Source: Franzmannia qiaohouensis (GTDB taxonomy: Bacteria; Pseudomonadota; Gammaproteobacteria; Pseudomonadales; Halomonadaceae). Taken from it: DNA of 64,000 nucleotides. Made by a program: the position numbers and the translations under genes. Positions 1 through 9,000 of the stretch are shown here, piece after piece (the first letter of the stretch is position 1; each line of letters starts with the position of its first letter). A model generated the notes under the pieces. It was not told the DNA's origin. It was given only the letters and a program-made list of their open reading frames with translations, and did no database searches. The stretch is taken from assembly GCF_031451695.1 (NCBI RefSeq), contig NZ_JARWAM010000004.1:248001-312000 (forward strand), written 5' to 3'.

Positions 1-45
1 ACAGCCCAAAACCGGGCTACATGATAGCAAGCCTGAGGCCACGAT

Positions 46-756
46 TTAAGTGGCATTGGCCAACAGCATCTCGCGGATCTTGCCAATCGCCCGGGTCGGG
101 TTGAGGCCCTTGGGGCATACCGACACGCAGTTCATGATCCCGCGGCAGCGGAATACGCTGAACGGATCCTCGAGATCGGCCAGTCGCGCCTGGGTCGCTT
201 CGTCACGCGAATCGGCCAGGAAGCGGTAGGACTGCAGCAGGCCGGCAGGGCCGACGAACTTGTCCGGGTTCCACCAGAACGACGGGCACGAGGTCGAACA
301 GCAGGCGCACAGGATGCACTCGTAGAGGCCGTCGAGCTTGTCGCGCTCTTCCGGCGACTGCAGGCGCTCGATGGCCGGTGCCGGGGTGTCGTTCTGCAGA
401 TACGGCTGGATGCGCTCGTACTGCTTGTAGAAGATCCCCATGTCGACCACCAGGTCGCGGATCACCGGCAGGCCGGGCAGCGGACGCAGCACCAGCTTGT
501 TGTGCTTGACCACTTCGGAGAGCGGCGTGATGCAGGCCAGGCCGTTCTTGCCGTTCATGTTCATGCCATCGGAGCCGCACACCCCTTCACGGCAGCTGCG
601 GCGATAGGCCATGGAGCTGTCCTGCTCCTTGGTCAGGTGCAGTACGTCGAGCACCATCAGGTCGCGCCCCTTGGTGTCGACCTGGAACTCCTGCATATAG
701 GGTGCGGAGTCGGTTTCCGGGTTGTAGCGGTAAATGGATACCTGAAGCGTGGACAT
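46..756 (-). CDS. sdhB: succinate dehydrogenase iron-sulfur subunit
   Basis: Electron-transfer subunit of respiratory complex II, passing electrons from the SdhA flavin to ubiquinone. The 236-residue length is usual. The [2Fe-2S] ligands are C55, C60 and C75, with Asp at position 63 as in E. coli SdhB. The [4Fe-4S] and [3Fe-4S] ligands lie in C147-x2-C150-x2-C153-x3-C157 and at C204, C210 and C214. It is the last gene of sdhCDAB, 10 bp after sdhA. A weak 5-bp hairpin (3-18) follows the stop, but the window ends there, so it cannot be said whether suc genes continue the operon. Confidence 0.98.
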   Translation of the reverse strand: MSTLQVSIYRYNPETDSAPYMQEFQVDTKGRDLMVLDVLHLTKEQDSSMAYRRSCREGVCGSDGMNMNGKNGLACITPLSEVVKHNKLVLRPLPGLPVIRDLVVDMGIFYKQYERIQPYLQNDTPAPAIERLQSPEERDKLDGLYECILCACCSTSCPSFWWNPDKFVGPAGLLQSYRFLADSRDEATQARLADLEDPFSVFRCRGIMNCVSVCPKGLNPTRAIGKIREMLLANAT

Positions 757-766
757 CGTGACCCCC

Positions 767-2539
767 TTAATAAGTACGGACTTTCGGCTCGAAGGTATCG
801 ACGGTCTTCGGCGTGAAGTTGACGTCGCGCTTGCCCAGTGTCTTGTCAGCGGGGAAGTAGAGCGAGTGCTTCAGCCAGTTGACGTCGTCACGATCCGGAT
901 AGTCGTAGCGGGAGTGCGCGCCGCGACTCTCCTTGCGCTCCAGTGCCGAGATCGCGGTGGCCTCGGCCACTTCCATCAGGTTATCGAGCTCCAGCGCTTC
1001 GACACGCGCGGTGTTGAAGGCGTTGGACTTGTCACCCAGGCTGGCATTGGCGATCCGCTCGCGCAGGTCGGCGAGCTTCTTGACGCCCTCCTGCATGTTG
1101 TCTTCCTGGCGGAACACGCCGAAGGCGTTCTGCATGATGTCCTGCAGCTCGGCCTTGAGCTCGGGCACACTCTCGCCGCCGCTCGACTCGTTCCAACGGC
1201 TCATGCGCTTCATCGCCGCATCGACGTCGGATTCGGAGGCGTCGAGGTAGTCGATGCCCTCGTTGAGCGCACCCTCGATGAACATCCCGGCCGCACGACC
1301 GAACACCACCAGGTCGAGCAGCGAATTGCCGCCCAGGCGGTTGGCGCCGTGCACCGACACGCAGGCCGCCTCGCCGCAGGCGAACAGGCCGTTGACGATC
1401 TGGTCGTTGCCGTCGGCGTCCTGCATGATCGCCTGGCCGTGCACGTTGGTGGGGATCCCGCCCATCATGTAGTGGCAGGTCGGCACCACCGGGATCGGCT
1501 CCTTGGCCGGATCGGCGTGGGCAAAGGTCTTGGACAGTTCGACGATGCCCGGCAGGCGCTTGCCCAGCACCTCTTCGCCGAGATGGTCGAGCTTGAGGAA
1601 GACGTGGTCGCCCTTCTCGCCGCAGCCGCGCCCCTCGAGGATCTCCATGACCATCGAGCGCGCCACCACGTCGCGACCGGCCAGGTCCTTGGCGTTGGGC
1701 GCATAGCGCTCCATGAAACGCTCGCCGTCCTTGTTGACCAGGTAGCCGCCCTCACCGCGGCAGCCCTCGGTGACCAGGGTGCCGGCGCCGTAGATGCCGG
1801 TAGGGTGGAACTGCCACATCTCCATGTCCTGCATCGGGAAGCCGGCGCGCAGCGCCATGCCGATGCCGTCCCCGGTGTTGATCAGGGCATTGGTGGTCGA
1901 GGCGTAGATGCGCCCGGCACCGCCGGTGGCCAGCACCGTGGCCTTGGACTTGACGTGCACCACTTCGCCGGTCTCGATATCGAGGGCGATGCAGCCCACC
2001 ACGTCGCCGTTGGCGTTCTTGACCAGGTCCACCGCATACCACTCGTTAAGGAAGGTGGTATTGTTCTTCAGGTTGTTCTGGTAAAGGGTGTGCAGCAGGG
2101 CGTGGCCGGTACGGTCGGCCGCGGCACAGGTGCGCGCCGCCTGGCCGCCCTCACCGAAGTTCTTGGACTGGCCGCCGAACGGACGCTGATAGATGCGGCC
2201 GTTGTCGAAACGCGAGAACGGCAGACCCATGTGCTCGAGCTCGAAGACCGCCTTGGGGCCCTCGGAGCACATGTACTCGGCAGCGTCCTGGTCGGCGATA
2301 TAGTCGCCGCCCTTGACGGTGTCATACATGTGCCAGCGCCAGTCGTCGTTGGGATCGGCCGAAGCGATGGCACAGGTGATACCGCCCTGGGCAGAGACGG
2401 TGTGCGAGCGGGTCGGGAAGACCTTGGAGAGCACCGCGGTCTTCTTGCCGGACTTGGCCAGCTCGAGCGCGGCACGCAGGCCGGAGCCACCCCCGCCGAT
2501 GATGATGGCGTCGAAGGACAGGCTACGCATGTTGGACAT
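767..2539 (-). CDS. sdhA: succinate dehydrogenase flavoprotein subunit
   Basis: Catalytic subunit that oxidises succinate to fumarate in the TCA cycle on the cytoplasmic face of the membrane. The 590 residues match the family. An N-terminal dinucleotide-binding GGGGSG motif lies near residues 15-20, and RSHTVSAQGG contains H46, the expected site of covalent FAD attachment. The HPTGIYG active-site segment is present. It starts 3 bp after sdhD and is followed by sdhB, so the four subunits form one operon. Long open frames on the opposite strand are GC-bias shadows. Confidence 0.98.
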   Translation of the reverse strand: MSNMRSLSFDAIIIGGGGSGLRAALELAKSGKKTAVLSKVFPTRSHTVSAQGGITCAIASADPNDDWRWHMYDTVKGGDYIADQDAAEYMCSEGPKAVFELEHMGLPFSRFDNGRIYQRPFGGQSKNFGEGGQAARTCAAADRTGHALLHTLYQNNLKNNTTFLNEWYAVDLVKNANGDVVGCIALDIETGEVVHVKSKATVLATGGAGRIYASTTNALINTGDGIGMALRAGFPMQDMEMWQFHPTGIYGAGTLVTEGCRGEGGYLVNKDGERFMERYAPNAKDLAGRDVVARSMVMEILEGRGCGEKGDHVFLKLDHLGEEVLGKRLPGIVELSKTFAHADPAKEPIPVVPTCHYMMGGIPTNVHGQAIMQDADGNDQIVNGLFACGEAACVSVHGANRLGGNSLLDLVVFGRAAGMFIEGALNEGIDYLDASESDVDAAMKRMSRWNESSGGESVPELKAELQDIMQNAFGVFRQEDNMQEGVKKLADLRERIANASLGDKSNAFNTARVEALELDNLMEVAEATAISALERKESRGAHSRYDYPDRDDVNWLKHSLYFPADKTLGKRDVNFTPKTVDTFEPKVRTY

Positions 2540-2542
2540 GGA

Positions 2543-2890
2543 TCAGGCTCCCCACAGAATTTGAATGCCCCAGACCAGGAACACGAAGATGGCCAGGATG
2601 ATGGCGCTCTGCACCGCCAGGCGAATGCCGGTCGGCTTGAGATAGTCGGTGGTCACGGTCCATAGCCCGATCCAGGCGTGGGCGGCAATCGAGACGAACG
2701 CCAGCAGCGAGAAGATGCGCATCCAGGTCTGGGCGAACAGGCCGCTCCAGGTGGCGTAGTCGAGGCCCGGGTTGAGCAGCAGGTAGGCAACGATGAAGAG
2801 CGTGTAGAGCGCCAGGATGACCGCCGAGAAGCGCTGGATCAGCCAGTCGGACAGGCCGCTGCGACCGAAGTTCGTAATATTGGTTACCAT
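2543..2890 (-). CDS. sdhD: succinate dehydrogenase membrane anchor subunit
   Basis: Small 115-residue inner-membrane anchor with three hydrophobic segments (about residues 18-40, 48-70 and 88-112). With SdhC it forms the quinone site and binds haem b; the His in the second segment (AAHAWIGLW) fits a haem or quinone role known for the family. It overlaps the 3' end of sdhC by 7 bp, indicating translational coupling, and precedes sdhA by 3 bp. Confidence 0.95.
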   Translation of the reverse strand: MVTNITNFGRSGLSDWLIQRFSAVILALYTLFIVAYLLLNPGLDYATWSGLFAQTWMRIFSLLAFVSIAAHAWIGLWTVTTDYLKPTGIRLAVQSAIILAIFVFLVWGIQILWGA

Positions 2891-3261
2891 ACCCAGACTC
2901 CTGCGAGAATCACCAGAACCGCACTGACCACCACGGTGATCTGTGCCTTGCGCATGCCGCTTTCGAGGGTCACGCCGATGTTGAGATCCATAAGCAGGTG
3001 CTTGATGCCGGCGACGAAGTGGAAGGCCAGTGCCGACAGCAGCCCCCAGGCGACCAGCTTGGCCAGCAGGTTGTTGGCCAGGGCATCCTGCACCGCGTAG
3101 AAGCCCGCCGGGGACGACAGCGACTTGTCCAGCGCCCAGAAGGCAAAAATCAGGCCGACGAACAGGATGATGCCGGTAATACGGTGAGTGATCGACGTCA
3201 GGGCGGGTAGCGGTAGCTTGATGGTGGAGATATCGAGATTAACGGGTCGTTTGCTATTCAC
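2884..3261 (-). CDS. sdhC: succinate dehydrogenase cytochrome b556 subunit
   Basis: First gene of sdhCDAB and large membrane anchor of complex II. I place the start at a GTG (3259-3261) giving 125 residues beginning VNSKRPVNLDI, the usual family length. An upstream in-frame ATG at 3360 would add 33 non-homologous-looking residues. The N-terminal RPVNLD, the SITHRITG segment and the conserved His in SALAFHFVAGIKHL (haem b axial ligand region) are typical of SdhC. Three transmembrane segments are visible. A good promoter lies about 130 bp upstream, giving a long leader. Confidence 0.94.
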   Translation of the reverse strand: MNSKRPVNLDISTIKLPLPALTSITHRITGIILFVGLIFAFWALDKSLSSPAGFYAVQDALANNLLAKLVAWGLLSALAFHFVAGIKHLLMDLNIGVTLESGMRKAQITVVVSAVLVILAGVWVW

Positions 3262-3392
3262 GGCTCTATACACACTCTCTTGGCCCGCTCTGTGCTTCGG
3301 GCATGGCCCGAGCGGGCGGTGGTTTTGAGGAAGGGCTCGGCCGTCTGCCAAGTTCGGCACGACCTCCAGTTCCTGCCAGTCGCGCGGGGTGG

Positions 3393-3421
3393 ATTATAGG
3401 GACTGGGGCCCACCATGACAA
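3393..3421 (-). promoter_or_regulatory. sigma70-type promoter of sdhCDAB
   Basis: On the minus strand, TTGTCA (3416-3421) and a perfect TATAAT (3393-3398) are separated by 17 bp. The predicted start near 3386 gives an untranslated leader of about 125 nt before the GTG of sdhC. A separate palindrome, TGGTGC-AAA-GCACCA at 3484-3498, lies between this and the divergent gltA promoter and could be an operator; its regulator is unknown. Confidence 0.75.
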
Positions 3422-3561
3422 ATTGTCGACGACCCTTTGCAACCATGGTGTAGGCCTTGACCCCTCGCCACCAGCGCGGACAATGGTGCAAAGCACCAAT
3501 AACTATACAAGACCTGTATGAATATCGAAAGTTCGCACAACAGAGCGTCTCCATGGGCTAA

Positions 3562-3589
3562 TTGACAATCCCCGGTACGCTTCTATAGT
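3562..3589 (+). promoter_or_regulatory. sigma70-type promoter of gltA
   Basis: A perfect TTGACA (3562-3567) and TATAGT (3584-3589), 16 bp apart, sit about 77 bp upstream of the gltA ATG. A strong GAGGAGG ribosome-binding site follows just before the start. It diverges from the sdh promoter, so both TCA-cycle units share one 405-bp control region. Confidence 0.75.
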
Positions 3590-3666
3590 GGGCGGACCTT
3601 TTTCGCCGGCTTGGCAAGCGGGACAACGACTTATCGTCTGACGACAAAACTGGAGAGGAGGCCGAC

Positions 3667-4953
<1,287 letters not shown>

Positions 4954-4981
4954 CCCGACCGGCATCACCGCCTGTCACTAC

Positions 4982-5006
4982 GCGGGCCACCCTCAGGGTG
5001 GCCCGC
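4982..5006 (+). terminator. rho-independent terminator of gltA
   Basis: A 12-bp perfect inverted repeat (GCGGGCCACCCT / AGGGTGGCCCGC) with one central base begins 28 bp after the gltA stop and is followed by TGTGTTTCTT. Confidence 0.8.
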
Positions 5007-5475
5007 TGTGTTTCTTGCCTGCACGCCGCCATCGATTACAGCCCTTGTACAAGCCACTTCCGCCGCTGACAGCAGCAGGCAGCGGCTGTGGGCAGCATGC
5101 TGCACCACGGCGAACCCCGACGACGACTCGCCTCCCGGGGAGCCGCCACGGGTTTTCCACACAATCTGTGGATAACACTGTGCGCAACCTCGAGATAAGC
5201 CTCACAAGCCACCATGACAAGCGGGCTACAGTTAGATTGCTCAAATTTTGAGCAATTTTATGTCGTTGATTTATAACGATTAAACGAAGTTTTTCCGAAC
5301 AACCCCAGCTTACATCAGGGTTGTGCACAAGCAGTAACCGCCGCACGGCGCCCGTGGACAACTCAGGGGATATGTCAAGCCTGGAAGGCCCATTTATGGC
5401 TCATACGTAAGGGGCAGAAAAGCAGACAACGCCATGTGCTTGGGCGTCATATCGCAGTGCGGGCGCACTAACGAA
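5007..5475. other. gene-free region with DnaA-box-like sites and AT-rich palindrome
   Basis: No convincing gene is seen. TTTTCCACA (5153-5161) and, inverted, TTATCCACA (5167-5175) both match the DnaA-box consensus TTWTNCACA and lie 5 bp apart. Weaker relatives occur at 5321-5330 (palindromic TTGTGCACAA) and 5353-5361. Between them is a distinctly AT-rich stretch (about 5228-5294) with a perfect palindrome at 5236-5256 (arms ATTGCTCAAA and TTTGAGCAAT around one T). The layout recalls a DnaA-binding locus, but standard origin neighbours (dnaA, dnaN, mnmG, rpmH) are absent here. Confidence 0.45.
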
Positions 5476-5499
5476 AAGAGACGCCGCATGGGCGTCTCT
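5476..5499 (-). terminator. terminator of the tRNA transcript
   Basis: Read on the minus strand, a 10-bp stem AAGAGACGCC / GGCGTCTCTT with a four-base loop is followed by TTTTCG. It begins 13 bp downstream of the tRNA-Glu 3' end and is placed to end the tRNA-Ala/tRNA-Glu transcript. Confidence 0.85.
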
Positions 5500-5511
5500 T
5501 CGTAAAGGAGG

Positions 5512-5587
5512 TGGCGTCCCATAGGGGGTTCGAACCCCTGTTACCGCCGTGAAAGGGCGGTGTCCTGGACCACTAGACGAATGGGAC
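5512..5587 (-). tRNA. tRNA-Glu (anticodon UUC)
   Basis: A 76-nt cloverleaf read on the minus strand. It starts GTCCCAT, has an encoded CCA end (5512-5514), a TTCGAA T-loop, and an anticodon stem CCGCC/GGCGG around CTTTCAC, giving anticodon TTC. It lies 14 bp downstream of tRNA-Ala in the same transcript and close to gltX, the synthetase that charges it. Confidence 0.97.
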
Positions 5588-5601
5588 GCATGGTTCCGAG
5601 A

Positions 5602-5677
5602 TGGTGGAGCCTAGCGGGATCGAACCGCTGACCTCAACACTGCCAGTGTTGCGCTCTCCCAGCTGAGCTAAGGCCCC
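5602..5677 (-). tRNA. tRNA-Ala (anticodon GGC)
   Basis: A 76-nt cloverleaf on the minus strand with acceptor GGGGCCT, D-loop AGCTCAGCTGGGAGAGC, anticodon stem CAACA/TGTTG around CTGGCAG (anticodon GGC), T-arm GGTTCGATCC and encoded CCA. The anticodon reads GCC and GCU codons. It is first in the two-tRNA transcript, with a strong promoter just upstream. Confidence 0.97.
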
Positions 5678-5697
5678 GTCTCTCAAGAACGAGGCGT

Positions 5698-5726
5698 ATA
5701 CTACCCGGCGCCTCGCACTTCGTCAA
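5698..5726 (-). promoter_or_regulatory. sigma70-type promoter of the tRNA-Ala/tRNA-Glu unit
   Basis: On the minus strand TTGACG (5721-5726) and TAGTAT (5698-5703) are exactly 17 bp apart. They lie between the gltX stop and the tRNA-Ala 5' end (5677), so the tRNAs can be transcribed independently of gltX. A GC-rich discriminator (ACGCC) follows, consistent with stable-RNA promoters. Confidence 0.75.
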
Positions 5727-5745
5727 CCGCTTTTCGCGCCGCGTC

Positions 5746-7224
5746 TCACAGCTCGCGAAATTCCTTCTCGAAACGCTTGGCCTGCTTCTTGGACACGCCG
5801 CCGAGCACCTCGATGGCATGGCGCAGGCGTGCGCGGGTCATGTCGGAGCCGAGGATCACCATGGCATCCATCACCGAGGTGGAGGTGGCCGAACCGGTCA
5901 CGGCGATGAATACCGGCGCCAGCAGGGCCTTCATCTTGAGCTCGAAGTGTTCGCCCAGTGCCTTGACCTCGACCAGCAGCGCCTCCTTGTCCCAGCGCGA
6001 CACGCCTTCCAGGCGCCAGACCAGGAACTGCAGCAGCTTGAGCAGCGTCTCGCGCTCGAGCTTGACCTCGGCGAAGCTCTCTTCGTCGATGGCCGGCAAG
6101 CCGGAGAAGAAGTGCCCAGCCAGCGGCGCGACCTGGGACAGGGTATCCACCCGCGGGCGTACCTGGGGCAGGATCTGGTTGACGTAGGCTTCGTTGAAGG
6201 CCCAGTCGCGCAGCGCCTGGAGAAACGCCGCGTCGTCGAGATCCTCGCGGATATAGACGCCGTTGAGCCAGGTCAGCTTGTCCAGGTCGAACACCGGCCC
6301 GCCCAGCGACACGCGCTGGATATCGAAACTGGCCATCATCTCGTCGAGGGAGAACTTCTCGCGGTCGTCGGGCATCGACCAGCCCATGCGGCCCAGGTAG
6401 TTGGTCACCGCCTGGGGCAGGAACCCCATGCGCCGGTAGTAGTTGATCGAGGTCGGGTTCTTGCGCTTGGAGAGCTTGGACTTGTCCGGGTTGCGCAGCA
6501 GCGGCATATGACAGAGCTGCGGCATCTGCCAGCCGAAGTACTCGTAGAGCAGCTGGTGCTTGGGCGCCGAGTTGATCCACTCCTCGCCGCGCAGCACGTG
6601 GCTGATGCCCATCAGGTGGTCGTCGACCACGTTGGCCAGGTGGTAGGTGGGCATGCCGTCGGACTTGAGCAGGATCTGCGCATCGACCTGGGCCCAGTCG
6701 ACCTCGATCTCGCCGCGCAGCATGTCGTTGACCACGCAGGTGCCTTCGCTGGGCACCTGCATGCGCACCACGTAGGGCCACCCCTCCTGCTCGCGACGCG
6801 CCTGCTCGTCGTCGGCCAGCGCCAGGTCGACGGGCTTGAGGGCCATCTGCAGGCCGGCGGCCTTGCGCGCCTCGCGCAGCTCGTCGAGCTCTTCGCTGGT
6901 ACGGTAGCACTTGAAGGCGTGGCCGGCATCGAGCAGCCGCTGGGCGTGCTCGGCGTAGATCTCGCCGCGCTCGCTCTGGCGGTAGGGCCCGTGGGGGCCG
7001 CCCACGTCGGGCCCTTCGTCCCAGTCGAGGCCCAGCCAGCGCAGCGAGTCGAGGATCATCTGCTCGGACTCCGCGGTGGAGCGCACCCGGTCGGTGTCCT
7101 CGATGCGCAACACGAACTGGCCGCCGTGCTGGCGAGCGAAACACAGGTTGAACAGCGCGATATAGGCGGTGCCGACATGGGGGTCGCCGGTGGGCGACGG
7201 GGCGATGCGCGTGCGTACGGTCAT
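5746..7224 (-). CDS. gltX: glutamyl-tRNA synthetase
   Basis: Charges tRNA-Glu with glutamate in the cytoplasm. The class I signature is present as PSPTGDPHVGTAYIALFN (HIGH variant HVGT) at about residues 9-26, and the second ATP-binding loop as KLSKRKNPTS (KMSKS variant) near residue 240. From the ATG at 7222-7224 the protein is 492 residues, a usual length. A longer frame reaching a GTG at 7335 would add 37 residues ahead of the conserved MTVRTRIAPSPTG start and is rejected. It sits upstream of tRNA-Ala and its own substrate tRNA-Glu on the same strand. Confidence 0.97.
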   Translation of the reverse strand: MTVRTRIAPSPTGDPHVGTAYIALFNLCFARQHGGQFVLRIEDTDRVRSTAESEQMILDSLRWLGLDWDEGPDVGGPHGPYRQSERGEIYAEHAQRLLDAGHAFKCYRTSEELDELREARKAAGLQMALKPVDLALADDEQARREQEGWPYVVRMQVPSEGTCVVNDMLRGEIEVDWAQVDAQILLKSDGMPTYHLANVVDDHLMGISHVLRGEEWINSAPKHQLLYEYFGWQMPQLCHMPLLRNPDKSKLSKRKNPTSINYYRRMGFLPQAVTNYLGRMGWSMPDDREKFSLDEMMASFDIQRVSLGGPVFDLDKLTWLNGVYIREDLDDAAFLQALRDWAFNEAYVNQILPQVRPRVDTLSQVAPLAGHFFSGLPAIDEESFAEVKLERETLLKLLQFLVWRLEGVSRWDKEALLVEVKALGEHFELKMKALLAPVFIAVTGSATSTSVMDAMVILGSDMTRARLRHAIEVLGGVSKKQAKRFEKEFREL

Positions 7225-7347
7225 CTGCTGCAATCCTTGGGTCGAGAAGCTTGCCGGCATTATACGCACTCCCCCGCCGCCCATCAGCCGGGGAATCATT
7301 CGCCTGCTCAGCAGTCCATTGGACGCCGCCAACACTGGAGACCCATC

Positions 7348-8100
7348 ATGTTCCCCACCCTCCCCGAGCGCATCAACGTACTGGTCACCGGCGCCTCAGG
7401 CGGCATCGGCCAGGCGCTCTGCCAGGCCCTGCTCGATGCCCCCCAGGTGGCCCGGCTCATCGCCGTCAGCCGCCACCCGCCGGCGCTGGCCGAACATGAC
7501 CCGCGGGGCATCGCCGAGCCGCTGCAGGCCGACCTGACCAGCGTCGAGGGTCGTGCGGCGCTGGCCGACCATCTCGACGGTGCGCCGCTACACCTCACCG
7601 TCAACACCCTGGGCATGCTCCACGACGATGCGGCAGGCATTGCCCCGGAGAAGCGCCTCGAGGACCTCGACCCCGGCGCGCTGACGCGGCTCTTCGAGGT
7701 CAATGCGGCAACCCCGGCACTGCTGCTGCAGGCGCTACTGCCGTCGCTCAAGGGTACGCATCCGGCCTATTTCGTCAGTCTCTCGGCGCGGGTAGGCTCA
7801 CTCACCGACAACCGCCTCGGCGGCTGGTACGCCTACCGCGCCAGCAAGGCCGCCCACAACATGCTGCTCAAAACCGCTGCAGTGGAGTTCAAGCGCCTCA
7901 ACCGCCAGCTGTGCGTGCTGTGCCTGCACCCCGGCACCACCGACACCGCGCTCTCAGCGCCGTTTCAGGCCCGGGTCCCCGACGGCAAGCTGTTCACCCC
8001 TGAGTTCGTGGCCGAGCGGCTGCTGGCGGTGATTGCCCAGCGCAGCGCCGATGACAGCGGCAGCTTCTGGGATTGGGCAGGAGAGCCCATCCCCTGGTAG
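7348..8100 (+). CDS. SDR family NAD(P)-dependent oxidoreductase (CsgA/C-factor-like)
   Basis: A 250-residue classical short-chain dehydrogenase/reductase. The cofactor-binding TGASGGIG lies at residues 14-21, a divergent NTLG replaces the usual NNAG near residue 86, and the catalytic YRASK gives Tyr163 and Lys167, with Ser151 as likely third residue. The GGWYAYRASKAA context resembles the C-factor (CsgA) subgroup. The start has GGAG 8 bp upstream. It diverges from gltX (123-bp gap) and converges with the LysR gene, 3 bp apart. The substrate cannot be told from sequence. Confidence 0.85.
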   Translation: MFPTLPERINVLVTGASGGIGQALCQALLDAPQVARLIAVSRHPPALAEHDPRGIAEPLQADLTSVEGRAALADHLDGAPLHLTVNTLGMLHDDAAGIAPEKRLEDLDPGALTRLFEVNAATPALLLQALLPSLKGTHPAYFVSLSARVGSLTDNRLGGWYAYRASKAAHNMLLKTAAVEFKRLNRQLCVLCLHPGTTDTALSAPFQARVPDGKLFTPEFVAERLLAVIAQRSADDSGSFWDWAGEPIPW

Positions 8101-8103
8101 GGG

Positions 8104-9000
8104 CTACAACGCCAGGTGCTCGCGAAACCAGTCGGTAATGAAGTCGAGATAGGCACGGGTCTTGTCGGGCAGGTACTTGCGCGAGCGGAACAGCACCAGC
8201 ATGCTGCCGTGCTCGTTCCAGTAGGGCTGCAGCAGCGGCACCAGCAGCCCCTCGGCCACCGCCTGGCGGGCGGCGAAAGTCGGCAGGTAGGCCAGTCCGA
8301 AGCCGGCCTTGGCGGCCTCTACCACCCCCAGCAGGTTGTTGATCACCAGCCGTGAACTGGGCTCGATATCCAACGGCTGGCCGTTGAGTGAGAAGCGCCA
8401 GTGGGCGCCGAGGTCGTAGTTGCCGTAGAACACGCTGTCGTGCTCGCGGATGTCCCGGGGATGCTGGGGACGGTTGACGCGAGCCAGGTACTCCGGGGCC
8501 GCGTAGAGCCCGTAGACCACCTTGCACAGCGGCCGCGACACCAGGCTCGAGGGCGGCAGCGGCCCCATGCGGATCGCCAGGTCGACGGCATCGTCGATGG
8601 GCTCGAAGCGCTGGTCCTCGAGCAGGATCTCCACGGCCACGTCGGGGTAGCGGCGCATGAAGGCGGTGGTCGGCGCCGCCAGGTACATGAAGCCGAAGCT
8701 GACCTGGGCACTGACCTTGAGCTGGCCGCGTGGCCGCGCCGTCACCGACTGCACCTGGGCCTCGGCGGAGGCCAGCTCCTCGCGAATGCGCAGACCGTGC
8801 TCGTAGTAGATCTGCCCCGACTCGGTGAGCCGCAGCGAGCGGGTCGAGCGGTTGAGCAGGCTCACCCCCAGCTCATCCTCCAGCGCCGCGACGCGCTTGG
8901 ACGCCAGCGACTTGGAGATGCCCAGGCGCCGTGCCGCAGCGGTGAAGCTGCCGCTGCGCACCACCTCGACGAAGACCTTGAGCGCATCCAGGGTCGCCAT
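8104..9000 (-). CDS. LysR family transcriptional regulator
   Basis: A 298-residue LysR-type regulator. The N-terminal winged helix-turn-helix spans about residues 1-60 (SGSFTAAARRLGISKSLASKRVAALEDELG), followed by a substrate-binding domain from about residue 88. The ATG at 8998-9000 is preferred because GAGG lies 7 bp upstream; an alternative ATG 12 bp earlier lacks a ribosome-binding site. It resembles the large LysR subgroup that includes AaeR and DhcR-like proteins. No divergent target gene is adjacent; a palindrome at 9040-9056 may be its own operator. Confidence 0.9.
   Translation of the reverse strand: MATLDALKVFVEVVRSGSFTAAARRLGISKSLASKRVAALEDELGVSLLNRSTRSLRLTESGQIYYEHGLRIREELASAEAQVQSVTARPRGQLKVSAQVSFGFMYLAAPTTAFMRRYPDVAVEILLEDQRFEPIDDAVDLAIRMGPLPPSSLVSRPLCKVVYGLYAAPEYLARVNRPQHPRDIREHDSVFYGNYDLGAHWRFSLNGQPLDIEPSSRLVINNLLGVVEAAKAGFGLAYLPTFAARQAVAEGLLVPLLQPYWNEHGSMLVLFRSRKYLPDKTRAYLDFITDWFREHLAL

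Noticed and set aside
749..2665. 638-codon open frame on the plus strand opposite sdhA
   Set aside because: It is the mirror of a high-GC coding frame; the minus strand encodes a full SdhA with all motifs, and the plus translation is low-complexity Gly/Ala/Val/His-rich with no family features.
5007..5475. Calling this stretch the chromosomal origin
   Set aside because: Only two boxes match consensus well, and dnaA, dnaN, gyrB, rpmH, mnmG and par genes are absent; it is reported only as a DnaA-box cluster.
5818..7347. Long N-terminal extension of the SDR frame through gltX
   Set aside because: The extension is antisense to gltX; the SDR has its own ATG at 7348 with a ribosome-binding site and the cofactor motif starts at residue 14.
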